Below, in pieces: positions 52,786 to 64,000 of a DNA stretch of 64,000 nucleotides. The notes under the pieces are model-generated. The model searched no databases, was not told the origin of the DNA, and worked only from the letters and a program-made list of their open reading frames with translations. Each line of letters starts with the position of its first letter. Within the stretch, counting starts at the first letter, position 1. The DNA is from Phenylobacterium deserti (GTDB lineage Bacteria; Pseudomonadota; Alphaproteobacteria; Caulobacterales; Caulobacteraceae), in contig CALQQB010000003.1 of assembly GCA_943332615.1 (NCBI GenBank), positions 62,001 to 126,000 on the forward strand, in the 5' to 3' direction. Made by a program: the position numbers and the translations under genes.

Positions 52786-54759
52786 CTAGTACGGTGGCTC
52801 CTGCCGCCGCTGCTCGCGCGGGGCCGGGCGATCGAATTCCGAAGCCGGTTCTTCATCCCTGTCGCCCTTGAACAACCCCGTCACGCCATCGACGATCTGG
52901 TCGATGACGCCCGGCGGTTCGGGGACGTAGTCGCCGCCGGGGATGGGCTGGACCTTCAGCCGGGGCAGGGCCGCGGTCATGTAGTCTTTCCAGATGGCCG
53001 CCGGGGCCGCGCCGCCGGTGACCTTGCGCATGGGCTTGTTGTCGTCCTTGCCCACCCAGACGGCGGTGACGAAGCCGCCAGTGTAGCCGACGAACCAGGC
53101 GTCGCGGTAGTCGCTGGTTGTGCCGGTCTTGCCGGCGATGTCGTAGCCCGGGACCTGGGCGCGGCCGCCGGTGCCGCCGGCGATGACGCCGCGCATCATG
53201 CTGACCATATAGGACAGCGCCGGCTGGGCGATCACCGCCTGGCGAGGCCCCCGACCGACGCCGTGGTCGTAGAGCACCCGCCCGCCGGCGGTACGGATCC
53301 GCTCAATGCCATAGCCCTTGGCGAAGACGCCGCCGTTCGAAAATGGCGCATAGGCCTGGGCCATCTCCAGCGGGCTCACCTCGACCGCGCCCAGCGCCAT
53401 GGAGGGGTCGAGCTGGATCGGCGAAGTGATCCCTAGTCGCCGCGCCGTGGATGCGACGTTGGAGGTCCCGACCTCGCTGGCCAGGCGGGCCGCCACGGTG
53501 TTGATGGACTGCTGCAGCGCCGCGCGGAGGGTGATCGGACCCAGGTAGGTGGTGGTGTAGTTGTGCGGCTCCCAATTGCCGATCTTGATCGGCTCGTCGA
53601 TGACCGGGGTATCGGGGGTGCGGCCGGCCTCCATGGCGGTCAGGTAGACGAAGGGTTTGAACGCTGAGCCGGCCTGACGCTTCGCCTGAGTGGCGCGGTC
53701 GAACTGGCTCTGCAGATAGTTCACACCACCGACGTAAGCCCGAACGCGGCCCTCGCCGTCCAGGCTGACCAGCGCACCCTGCTCGACACCCGAGCTCTTG
53801 TTGGCCGCGACGCCGGCCTGGACGGCCTGTTCGGCGCTGGCCTGCAGTGGCAGGTCGAGCGTGGTTTCCACCACCAGGTCCTCGGTGGGCTCGCCCAGCA
53901 GGCCTCGAACCTGGTCGTCCACCCAGTCAGCGAAGTACTGCGCCCGCTGGTTGGCCAGCACCGGATTGACCCTCACCCGCGTGCGCAGCGCCTCATCGCG
54001 CTGGGCGGAGGTGATGAAGTGGGCGTCGGCCATCTCATAGAGCACGATGGTGGCGCGGCGGGCCGCCCGATCGGTGGAGGCCACCGGCGAGTAGCGCGAC
54101 GGGCCCTTCATGATCCCGGCCAGCAGCGCGCTCTCGCCCAGGGTCAGCTGCGAGGCCGGCTTGTTGAAGTAGCGCTGTGAGGCGGCCTCGATGCCGTAGG
54201 CGCCGGCGCCGAAATAGACCCGGTTCAGATAAAGCTCGAGGATCTGCTTCTTTGAGAACTTGGCCTCCAACCAGACCGCCAGGATCAGCTCCTGGGCCTT
54301 GCGGCGGTAGTTCTGCTTCGCCGTCAGGAACAGGTTGCGCGCCAACTGCTGGGTGATAGTTGACCCGCCGCGCAGGGGTCCGCCTTCGCCCTTATGGCTC
54401 ATGTTGTAGAGCTGGCTGCGGGCTATCCCCCAGGGATTGAAGCCGAAGTGCCAGTAGTACCAGCGGTCCTCGATGGCGATGAAGGCCTTGGGCACATAGG
54501 CGGGAAGGCGGTCCAGCTCGATCGGCGGGGCGTACTGGCTGCCGCGCACGGCCAGCAGGCCGCCGGAGCGGTCCAGGTACGAGACCGAAGGCTGGCGCTT
54601 CACGTCATAGAGCTGGGAGGTGTCCGGCAGGTCCACGGCGAACACCGCGAAGAAGGCCACCAGAAAGATCACGCTCCAGACGCCCAGGACGAGCACCCAG
54701 TAGATCAGGGCCTGCAGCGGGGTGCGCCTGCGGCGCGGCTCCGGCGGCGCTTGGGCCAT
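52786..54759 (-). CDS. Penicillin-binding protein 1A-type bifunctional transglycosylase/transpeptidase
   Basis: 657 residues, with a single N-terminal membrane helix (about 17-42). The glycosyltransferase 51 domain has catalytic Glu97 in IAIEDRWYYWHFG, GGSTITQQLARNLFL and EAKFSKKQILELYLN. The transpeptidase has Ser365-x-x-Lys368 in AGSAFKPFVY, SIN and KTGTT. The protein polymerises and crosslinks peptidoglycan. A proline/arginine-rich tail ends it. It is shorter than E. coli PBP1a because it lacks the extra OB-fold insert. Confidence 0.92.
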   Translation of the reverse strand: MAQAPPEPRRRRTPLQALIYWVLVLGVWSVIFLVAFFAVFAVDLPDTSQLYDVKRQPSVSYLDRSGGLLAVRGSQYAPPIELDRLPAYVPKAFIAIEDRWYYWHFGFNPWGIARSQLYNMSHKGEGGPLRGGSTITQQLARNLFLTAKQNYRRKAQELILAVWLEAKFSKKQILELYLNRVYFGAGAYGIEAASQRYFNKPASQLTLGESALLAGIMKGPSRYSPVASTDRAARRATIVLYEMADAHFITSAQRDEALRTRVRVNPVLANQRAQYFADWVDDQVRGLLGEPTEDLVVETTLDLPLQASAEQAVQAGVAANKSSGVEQGALVSLDGEGRVRAYVGGVNYLQSQFDRATQAKRQAGSAFKPFVYLTAMEAGRTPDTPVIDEPIKIGNWEPHNYTTTYLGPITLRAALQQSINTVAARLASEVGTSNVASTARRLGITSPIQLDPSMALGAVEVSPLEMAQAYAPFSNGGVFAKGYGIERIRTAGGRVLYDHGVGRGPRQAVIAQPALSYMVSMMRGVIAGGTGGRAQVPGYDIAGKTGTTSDYRDAWFVGYTGGFVTAVWVGKDDNKPMRKVTGGAAPAAIWKDYMTAALPRLKVQPIPGGDYVPEPPGVIDQIVDGVTGLFKGDRDEEPASEFDRPAPREQRRQEPPY

Positions 54760-54965
54760 GGATGCGTCGTCCTAACGTCTGAGAGGGCCGCCCCGCCCGG
54801 CCCTGCCTTACCCCAGCCCGACGGAACGCCCAACAAGGTTGACGAGGTATGAACAGACCCTGGCCTCGCGCTACGACGTCCTTCCGGGCTTCCTTCCGGC
54901 GCCGGCTTCAGCCAAGTTGCAGGCTGGGCCGGGGCGTGGCCGAAGAGACAAGGGAATAGACGGGT

Positions 54966-55574
54966 ATGTCGCTGACGAAGATGGCGCTGGCGCTGGTGAT
55001 GGCCGTGACGCTGGCCGGCTGCAACAAGGCGACGAGCGCCGGGGGGGCGGGCGCCGAGGACATGAGCCTGGGCGATCCCAAGGCCAAGATCGTCTTCGCC
55101 GAGTACGCGTCGGTCGGCTGCCCGATCTGCGCGAAGTGGTACAAGGACGTCTATCCGGCCTTCAAAACCAAATACATCGACACCAACCGGGTGAACTTCG
55201 TCGCCAAGGAGATGCTGGTCGGCGGCGGGGTCGAGATCACCGTGGCCTCGTCAGGCTTCCTGATGGCCCGCTGCGCCGGCAAGGACAAATATTTCGCGGT
55301 CATCGACGCCCTCTACAAGAATCAGGATGAAGCTTTCCAGGCGCCGCGCGAGACGCTGATGAACATCGCCCGCTCGGTGGGCATGAACGACGCCCAGTTC
55401 AACGCCTGCGTCAGCGATGAGAAGGCGCTGCAGGCACTCAACGACCGGGTGGAGAAGCACAACAAGGAAGGCGTCGATTCCACGCCAACCTTCGTGATCA
55501 ACGGCAAGAAGATGGAGCCGGGCTATCACTCGCTGGAAGAGATCGACGCGGCGATCAAGGCGGCGGGCGGCTAG
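54966..55574 (+). CDS. DsbA-like thiol-disulfide oxidoreductase lipoprotein
   Basis: 202 residues. The lipobox VTLAGC (Cys19) ends the signal peptide. The thioredoxin domain has CPIC (Cys52/Cys55) in SVGCPICAKWY and the cis-Pro loop DSTPTFVING. The helical insert matches DsbA/DSBA-like proteins with a C-terminal EEIDAAIKAAGG. It would oxidise or isomerise disulfides in periplasmic proteins. It is preceded by 206 bp without features and is divergent from PBP1A. Confidence 0.9.
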   Translation: MSLTKMALALVMAVTLAGCNKATSAGGAGAEDMSLGDPKAKIVFAEYASVGCPICAKWYKDVYPAFKTKYIDTNRVNFVAKEMLVGGGVEITVASSGFLMARCAGKDKYFAVIDALYKNQDEAFQAPRETLMNIARSVGMNDAQFNACVSDEKALQALNDRVEKHNKEGVDSTPTFVINGKKMEPGYHSLEEIDAAIKAAGG

Positions 55575-55943
55575 CGCCGCGCCGCCTGCGTTTAAGCGGA
55601 GATAGCTACGGAAAACACGGATTGGGGGCCAGAGCGGCGAGGAGATTCTCCGGCCCTTTCCGTGTCTTCCGTGTTTCCGTGGCCAAGACGGCGCTGATGC
55701 GCCTCGGCCTTTCCGACTATCCGCCGGTTTACGCCGGCTGCGGGTCCGCAGATCGGCTCTGCATTTCCGCATAGTCGAATGCGCAAAATGGGTATTGTCC
55801 GCTCGATCTTAACACTGTTATCTTAGCGTTGTTCAGTTCGACGTGCGCCAAGGGAGGGGATACCCGCGGCGGCTACAACGCGGCGGACCGGGCCGGTACT
55901 CAAATCCTTGAACACCGCAACTCCCCGACTCCTGGAGGGCTCC
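55575..55943. other. 369-bp intergenic region with one inverted repeat
   Basis: Apart from the acggaaacacgga inverted repeat at 55606-55682 and a small cgccggtttacgccggc hairpin at about 55721-55737, I see no gene. Frames open on both strands look like repeat-derived noise (basic, His/Arg-rich). The region likely contains the promoter of the small periplasmic protein. Confidence 0.6.
55606..55682. repeat. Inverted repeat of (a)cggaaacacgga type
   Basis: acggaaaacacgga (55608-55621) pairs with tccgtgtttccgt (55668-55680) with one unpaired base. An additional tttccgtgtcttccgtg lies inside. Such 'acacggaa' units recur in intergenic DNA of other proteobacteria. Confidence 0.6.
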
Positions 55944-56285
55944 ATGAAGCTCCAAATGCTTGCGGCCTGCGCCGCTCTTGTCTCCCTGTCCGCCGGGTCC
56001 GCCTTCGCGGCCGACTCCATCACCGCCAAGCTTTCGGGCCCCGTCGCCGCCAACACCAAGTTCATCGCCGGCGGCGCCATGTTCAAATGTGAAGCCGACA
56101 CCTGCGTCGCACTCGCGCCCACCTCCAGCACGTTCGCGGCGTCCACCTGCAAGACGATCGCCGACAAGGTGGGCCCGGTGACTTCGTTTGGCGGCGTCAA
56201 GGCGTTGGCCGAAGACAAGCTCGCCGACTGCAACGCGAAGGCCCTCGCCAAGGCCGCCGGGACCACCACCCTCGCCAAGCAGTAA
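55944..56285 (+). CDS. Small periplasmic protein, CC_3452-like
   Basis: 113 residues with a signal peptide (1-21, ending AFA). The mature part is AADSITAKLSGPVAANTKFI, then GGAMFKCEADTCVALAPTS, STCKTIADKVG and LADCNAKA, with four Cys likely forming two disulfides. The pattern matches a small Caulobacterales family I know as CC_3452 family proteins, of unknown function; recognition is by memory. GGAGGG precedes ATG 55944. A strong terminator follows. Confidence 0.75.
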   Translation: MKLQMLAACAALVSLSAGSAFAADSITAKLSGPVAANTKFIAGGAMFKCEADTCVALAPTSSTFAASTCKTIADKVGPVTSFGGVKALAEDKLADCNAKALAKAAGTTTLAKQ

Positions 56286-56335
56286 GGCCAATACGCTCCC
56301 GGCAGCTCCTAGTCCTTGAGCTTCTGTCGCCTTGG

Positions 56336-56366
56336 GCCCGCCGGAAAACCGGCGGGCTCATTTTTT
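56336..56366 (+). terminator. Rho-independent terminator after the small periplasmic gene
   Basis: gcccgccgg (56336-56344) pairs perfectly with ccggcgggc (56349-56357) around an AAAA loop, followed by tcatttttt. It separates this gene from the parD promoter. Confidence 0.88.
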
Positions 56367-56380
56367 CCTTCGGGCTTCGA

Positions 56381-56416
56381 TTGACAATCTTTGCCATCAT
56401 TCCCATCCTCGGATGA
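56381..56416 (+). promoter_or_regulatory. Candidate parD promoter and operator
   Basis: A consensus TTGACA lies at 56381-56386, 40 bp before parD; no good -10 is obvious (catcct at 56405-56410 is 18 bases on). catcc-tc-ggatg at 56405-56416 is an inverted repeat at the place where ParD would bind to repress its own operon. Confidence 0.4.
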
Positions 56417-56425
56417 GGAGGCCGC

Positions 56426-56677
56426 ATGGCGACGATGAACGTGTCCTTGCCCGAGGCGATGAAAACCTGGGTCGAGAGTCAGACGAAGACCGGCCGCTAC
56501 GGCAACGCTAGCGACTACGTGCGCGACCTGATCCGCCGAGACCAAGACCGCGCCGACAAGATCGCCGCCATGCAGCGGATGATCGACGAAGGCTTAGCCA
56601 GCGGAGTATCGGAACGCCGCGTTCCTGAGCTTCTCGCAGAAGCCCGCCGCCGGACCGAAGAGAAGCGTGACCTATAG
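56426..56677 (+). CDS. parD: ParD-family type II antitoxin
   Basis: 83 residues. The N-terminal ribbon-helix-helix (MATMNVSLPEAMKTWVESQT, then GRYGNASDYVRDLIRRDQ) binds DNA. The C-terminal arm (LASGVSERRVPELLAEARR) would wrap the toxin. GAGGAGG precedes the ATG. The frame is intact. It overlaps the start of parE by 11 bp, the usual arrangement, but the toxin is interrupted, so ParD appears to be an orphan antitoxin. Confidence 0.92.
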   Translation: MATMNVSLPEAMKTWVESQTKTGRYGNASDYVRDLIRRDQDRADKIAAMQRMIDEGLASGVSERRVPELLAEARRRTEEKRDL

Positions 56678-56963
56678 GCTCACGCGACAAGCTGACGACG
56701 ATCTCTTGAACCACTTCGCCGAGGGCGTGAGGGGGTTCGGGATCGCGCAAGCTGAGCGCTATTTCTAGCGCCTTGAGGCGACATTAGAATTCCTGGCTCA
56801 GTATCCTTCTGCGGCGCGTGAGCGAATGGAATACTCGCCCGTGGTCAGGGTTCATCCCTACCGAGCGCATGTCATTGTCTATCAGATTGAGAACGGTGGC
56901 ATCGTGATAGTGCGCGTCCGCCATGGCCACGAAGACTGGGAGTCGTCGCCGCTCGGGGCCTGA
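56667..56963 (+). pseudogene. parE: parE toxin interrupted by an in-frame amber codon
   Basis: From GTG 56667, 33 codons give VTYRLTRQADDDLLNHFAEG and then ...ERYF. TAG follows at 56766-56768, and then 64 codons in the same frame continue RLEATLEFLAQYPSAARERM, VVRVHPYRAHVIVYQ and VRVRHGHEDWESSPLGA to TGA 56961-56963. Without the amber codon this is a full 98-residue ParE/RelE-fold toxin. CAG to TAG would be a single change. No ATG restart would give a complete fold. Suppression or a sequencing error are the alternatives. Confidence 0.88.
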
Positions 56964-57163
56964 TCCGCGCGTATCACGCCGCGGCAGGGAGGCCCCCCTC
57001 TCGGTTGCGGCGCACAAGAACGCATGCTAGTAGGCGCGCGGCTTTGGGACGGGGGCAATTTCAGGCTCCAGGACCGACGTGCTTTTTTCAAGCGCATTCA
57101 AGCCTTTAGCCGCAGCGGAACGACCCGCTCGCGGCGACATGAAACGCGACCGGGCGGGATAGA

Positions 57164-59256
<2,093 letters not shown>

Positions 59257-59285
59257 AGCCGGCCGCAGGAGCTAGGTAACCGGCG

Positions 59286-61731
<2,446 letters not shown>

Positions 61732-61737
61732 GAAACC

Positions 61738-62001
61738 ATGGCCGACAAGCTGCACTTCTCCCTGGTCTCGCCGGAACGGGAACTGTTCTCGGGGCTGGTG
61801 GACCAGGTGGACGCGCCGGGCTCCGAAGGTGGCTTCGGGGTCCTAGCCGGGCATGCGCCCTTCATGACGGCGCTGAAGGAGGGTCTGGTGACCGTCCACA
61901 GCGACGGCGCGACGACGGTCTACCAGGTCCGTGGCGGGTTCGCCGACGTGACCCCGGACGGCCTGACGATCCTGGCGGAACACGCGGCGGAAGCCGTTTA
62001 A
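61738..62001 (+). CDS. atpC: F1-ATP synthase epsilon subunit, short form
   Basis: 87 residues containing only the N-terminal beta-sandwich (LHFSLVSPERELFSGLVDQV, GGFGVLAGHAPFMTAL, VYQVRGGFADVTPDGLTILA). The two C-terminal inhibitory helices of E. coli epsilon (total 139 residues) are absent. The stop codon follows directly after AEHAAEAV. Short epsilon subunits are known in alphaproteobacteria, where the separate zeta subunit inhibits ATP hydrolysis. It closes the operon, 6 bp after atpD. Confidence 0.94.
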   Translation: MADKLHFSLVSPERELFSGLVDQVDAPGSEGGFGVLAGHAPFMTALKEGLVTVHSDGATTVYQVRGGFADVTPDGLTILAEHAAEAV

Positions 62002-62100
62002 GGCGCGGTCGATATTATTGTCGTAAATTTGGCGCCTTGGGGCCTTGCCTCCGACGCGTTGGTCACGTTTCATGCCCGCCCGCAGTCAGGGAATCCTTCG

Positions 62101-62790
62101 ATGCGCCTCGCCCTTTCCAGCCTGATCGTCGTCGCGGCCCTTGCGGCCCACGCCCAAGCGCAGGAGCCGCCCGCCTCGCCGACGCCCGCGGCTCCGGTCG
62201 CCGCGCCCGCCCCCCCGGCTCCGGCCGCGGAAGGTCCGGCCGCGCCTGCTGCTGCCCCTCCCGCTCCGGCCCCGGTCGTCGAGGCTCCGCCGCAACTGCC
62301 CACCTCCGGCGACGGTGCTACGGCGATTTCGGTGCTTGAGAAGGTCTGCGTCCCCGCGGCCCGCGGCCAGAAACTCGATGATTTGGCCAAGGCCTCCGGA
62401 TTCAAGCTGAACAAGCGTGAGCAAAGCTGGATGCGGCCGCTCAGCCTTGACAAGGCGGCCGACAAGAATTTCCAGATCATCGTCTATCCGATCGGCGCAA
62501 ACAAAGGCGTCTGCAATGCCGAGTTGCGCTACGCTATCGGGACGGACGGCGACATCGCCAAGGCGCTGAACGTCTGGGCCTTCGTCCACGAGCCGCCGCT
62601 GGATCCGACCGCCAACTACACTCAGCCGCAGGATCCGGATGGCCTGAAGCGCGTCCGCCGCTCATGGGAATACCTGACGTCGAACAGCTCGATCGGCCTC
62701 AACTTCTCGACCGTACGCAAGCCTGACGACACGCCGCTGAACGCGAAGTTTGATACCGCCACGATGCAGTATCAGGAACGCGCGTTCTGA
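62101..62790 (+). CDS. Secreted protein with Pro/Ala-rich linker, unrecognised
   Basis: 229 residues: a signal peptide (1-20, ending AQAQ), a Pro/Ala linker of about 45 residues, then a globular domain from about 75. The domain has ATAISVLEKVCVPAARGQ, GFKLNKREQSWMRPL and GVCNAELRYAIGTDGDIAKA, with two Cys. The linker suggests a tether across periplasm or wall. The globular pattern recurs in Caulobacterales as hypothetical proteins, from memory. ATG 62101 gives the signal peptide; the frame is open 24 codons further up. Its TGA overlaps the ATG of the next gene. Confidence 0.65.
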   Translation: MRLALSSLIVVAALAAHAQAQEPPASPTPAAPVAAPAPPAPAAEGPAAPAAAPPAPAPVVEAPPQLPTSGDGATAISVLEKVCVPAARGQKLDDLAKASGFKLNKREQSWMRPLSLDKAADKNFQIIVYPIGANKGVCNAELRYAIGTDGDIAKALNVWAFVHEPPLDPTANYTQPQDPDGLKRVRRSWEYLTSNSSIGLNFSTVRKPDDTPLNAKFDTATMQYQERAF

Positions 62791-63035
62791 TGTCGTTGAC
62801 GGACGCCGCGGGTCTCGCGGGCGTCCTCGCCATCCTGGTCGCCTACGCCGGCGCGGCGCTAGGGAAGCTCGATCCCCAGCGACCGATCTCACTGTTGTGC
62901 AACCTGATCGGCGCATCGACGATCCTATGGTCGCTGTTGACCGCCGACTTCAATCTCTCAGCCACCGCAATGGAAGGCTCGTGGGTCCTGGTGTCGGCGG
63001 TCGGCCTGGTGCGCTGGGCCGTGCTCAGGCGCTGA
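62790..63035 (+). CDS. Small membrane protein, CBU_0592-like
   Basis: 81 residues with three hydrophobic segments (LAGVLAILVAYAGAALGKL, ISLLCNLIGASTILWSLL, WVLVSAVGLVRWAVL). This arrangement resembles the small CBU_0592-type domain found alone or at the end of transporters. TGATG couples it to the preceding gene. Its 3' end overlaps the convergent hydrolase by 11 bp. Function unknown. Confidence 0.6.
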   Translation: MSLTDAAGLAGVLAILVAYAGAALGKLDPQRPISLLCNLIGASTILWSLLTADFNLSATAMEGSWVLVSAVGLVRWAVLRR

Positions 63036-63774
63036 CCATGGCTTCGGCCAGCCAGGCCAGCGTGGTCTCGGCCACCGCCTCCCAACCCGCCTCGCCAATC
63101 AGCCAGTGGCTCATGCCTGGCATCACCCGGAAGCTCGCGCCGATCCGCTGGGCGGTCTGGCGCACGGTGGCCGAGGGGTGGACCACGTCGCGTTCGCCGG
63201 CGATGGCCAGGGACGGGCAAGGCAGCGGCCCGGTCCCGACGCTGGTTGTCATGAACGGGTCGAGCCACCAGTTCAGCACCTCGCGCACGGCGCGGCCGCT
63301 CTCTGGCGTCAGGCGGTCAAGGATCGCGGTGCGCGCCTCAGTAGGCACCCGGTCCAGGCCATGCAGCCGCATCAGGGTGCGGTCGGCGTTGACCGAGCTG
63401 GACCAGAACGGGTCGGCCATGCTGACGCCGAAGGCGGTGATGGCTTCCTCGATGCTGGACCCGCTGACGCCCCAGGGCGCCGACGGGGCCAGTAGCACCA
63501 GAGCCCGCGGCTGCACTCGGCGGGCCGCCATCTGGCTGACCAGGCCGCCCATCGAGTGGCCCAGCAGCACCGGCCGCTCCGGCAAGTCCGCGCAGATCCC
63601 CTCGATCGCCTTGGCATAGTCGGTCATGGAAAGACCGGCCACGCCGCCGGCGCCAGAATGGCCCGGCAGGTCGGGCGCCAGCACCGTCCAGCCCTGCGCC
63701 TCGAACGGCGCACGGAAGGCCTCGAAAACCCAGCCGCCACAAAAGGCGCCGTGCGTCATGACGACCGTGGGCAT
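63025..63774 (-). CDS. Alpha/beta hydrolase
   Basis: 249 residues from ATG 63772-63774: MTHGAFCGGWVFEAF (oxyanion segment), APDLPGHSGAG, nucleophile Ser74 in LLGHSMGGLVSQ, acid Asp in IAGERDVVHPS and His in PGMSHWLIGE. The overall pattern matches small soluble esterase or lactonase-type hydrolases. Substrate unknown. A longer reading to 63816 adds 14 basic residues and is less likely. Confidence 0.86.
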   Translation of the reverse strand: MPTVVMTHGAFCGGWVFEAFRAPFEAQGWTVLAPDLPGHSGAGGVAGLSMTDYAKAIEGICADLPERPVLLGHSMGGLVSQMAARRVQPRALVLLAPSAPWGVSGSSIEEAITAFGVSMADPFWSSSVNADRTLMRLHGLDRVPTEARTAILDRLTPESGRAVREVLNWWLDPFMTTSVGTGPLPCPSLAIAGERDVVHPSATVRQTAQRIGASFRVMPGMSHWLIGEAGWEAVAETTLAWLAEAMVSA

Positions 63775-63849
63775 GAAAGCCTGCTCCCCCCGGAGCCTCA
63801 ACTCCCGAACGACCACCCTAGACCGAACCCGCGGCGGGGGATGCAGGAA

Positions 63850-64000
63850 TCAGGGCGTTGCGCGCTTCGTCGCGGCCAAACCGGCAAACGCCTGGACGAC
63901 GCTCTCGTAGGCCGCACGTTTGAAAGGCACGACCAGGTTGGGCGCCTCGCTGAGATAGCCCCAGCGCCAGGTGTCGAATTCAATCTCGTCGTGAGCCGTC
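63850..64000 (-). CDS. rppH: RNA pyrophosphohydrolase RppH, C-terminal end
   Basis: The last 49 codons of a Nudix enzyme that removes pyrophosphate from mRNA 5' ends. EIEFDTWRWGYLSEAPNLVV and PFKRAAYESVVQAF match the RppH C-terminus (DxWRW ... LVVPFKRxxYxxV). The Nudix box itself lies beyond the window end. The stop at 63850-63852 is followed by a short gap to the hydrolase start. Confidence 0.8.
   Translation of the reverse strand, partial: TAHDEIEFDTWRWGYLSEAPNLVVPFKRAAYESVVQAFAGLAATKRATP

Overview
The window is about 68% G+C (by eye), densely coded chromosomal DNA of an alphaproteobacterium, most likely Caulobacterales (Phenylobacterium or Caulobacter). This rests on gene content: a DUF3035/BamF-type lipoprotein, RegB/RegA beside a SenC-like SCO1 protein, an F1-ATPase operon in the order atpHAGDC with a short epsilon subunit, an intracellular PHB depolymerase, and a CIRCE-controlled groESL. 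Protein names rest on motif reading; no database search was run. I see no rRNA, tRNA, CRISPR array, prophage, integrase or insertion sequence.

Layout. 1-5.5 kb: partial tesB, an orphan membrane protein, trmD-rplS, a VOC-like protein, a LysR regulator divergent from an NAD-dependent epimerase, and a fragment of a GFA-family gene. 5.5-12.7 kb: an SDR, a cytochrome c/PQQ dehydrogenase, a ClpP-like protein, a GH13 glucosidase, a VanY-like carboxypeptidase and an alpha/beta hydrolase. 12.9-20 kb: ileS-lspA, the BamF-like lipoprotein, a TraB/GumN-like protein and mutL. 20-28.3 kb: a 2-oxoglutarate oxygenase, a hybrid histidine kinase, rsmD, an enoyl-CoA hydratase, rluB with a huge repetitive tail, tadA, a decayed DUF6265 gene, an MFE2-type SDR and a GNAT. 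28.5-36.1 kb: a TauE/SafE exporter, two coupled tannase/feruloyl esterase genes, an acyl-CoA dehydrogenase, a small secreted protein and cyclopropane fatty acid synthase. 36.2-38.4 kb: groES-groEL with a CIRCE operator and a terminator. 39.7-46.7 kb: a molybdenum-cofactor region (mocA, moaA-moaD-moaE, moaB-moaC-moeA, xdhC) interrupted by a class II photolyase. 46.8-52.8 kb: an aldo/keto-reductase-like pseudoenzyme, regA-regB divergent from senC, phaZ and a YgjP-type metalloprotease. 52.8-57 kb: PBP1A, a DsbA-like lipoprotein, a small periplasmic protein, and parD with a broken parE. 57.2-62 kb: atpHAGDC. 62.1-64 kb: a secreted protein, a small membrane protein, a hydrolase and the end of rppH.

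Most of the window is housekeeping, and I found no convincing new multi-gene defence or biosynthetic system. The features worth a second look are smaller. Three proteins have lost signature catalytic residues (ClpP-like, AKR-like, TraB/GumN-like). Two convergent pairs have long antisense overlaps: rluB/enoyl-CoA hydratase (140 bp) and moeA/xdhC (121 bp). Three genes are decayed remnants. A 15-bp triplicated motif lies between regB and senC. Several families of long intergenic palindromes also recur.
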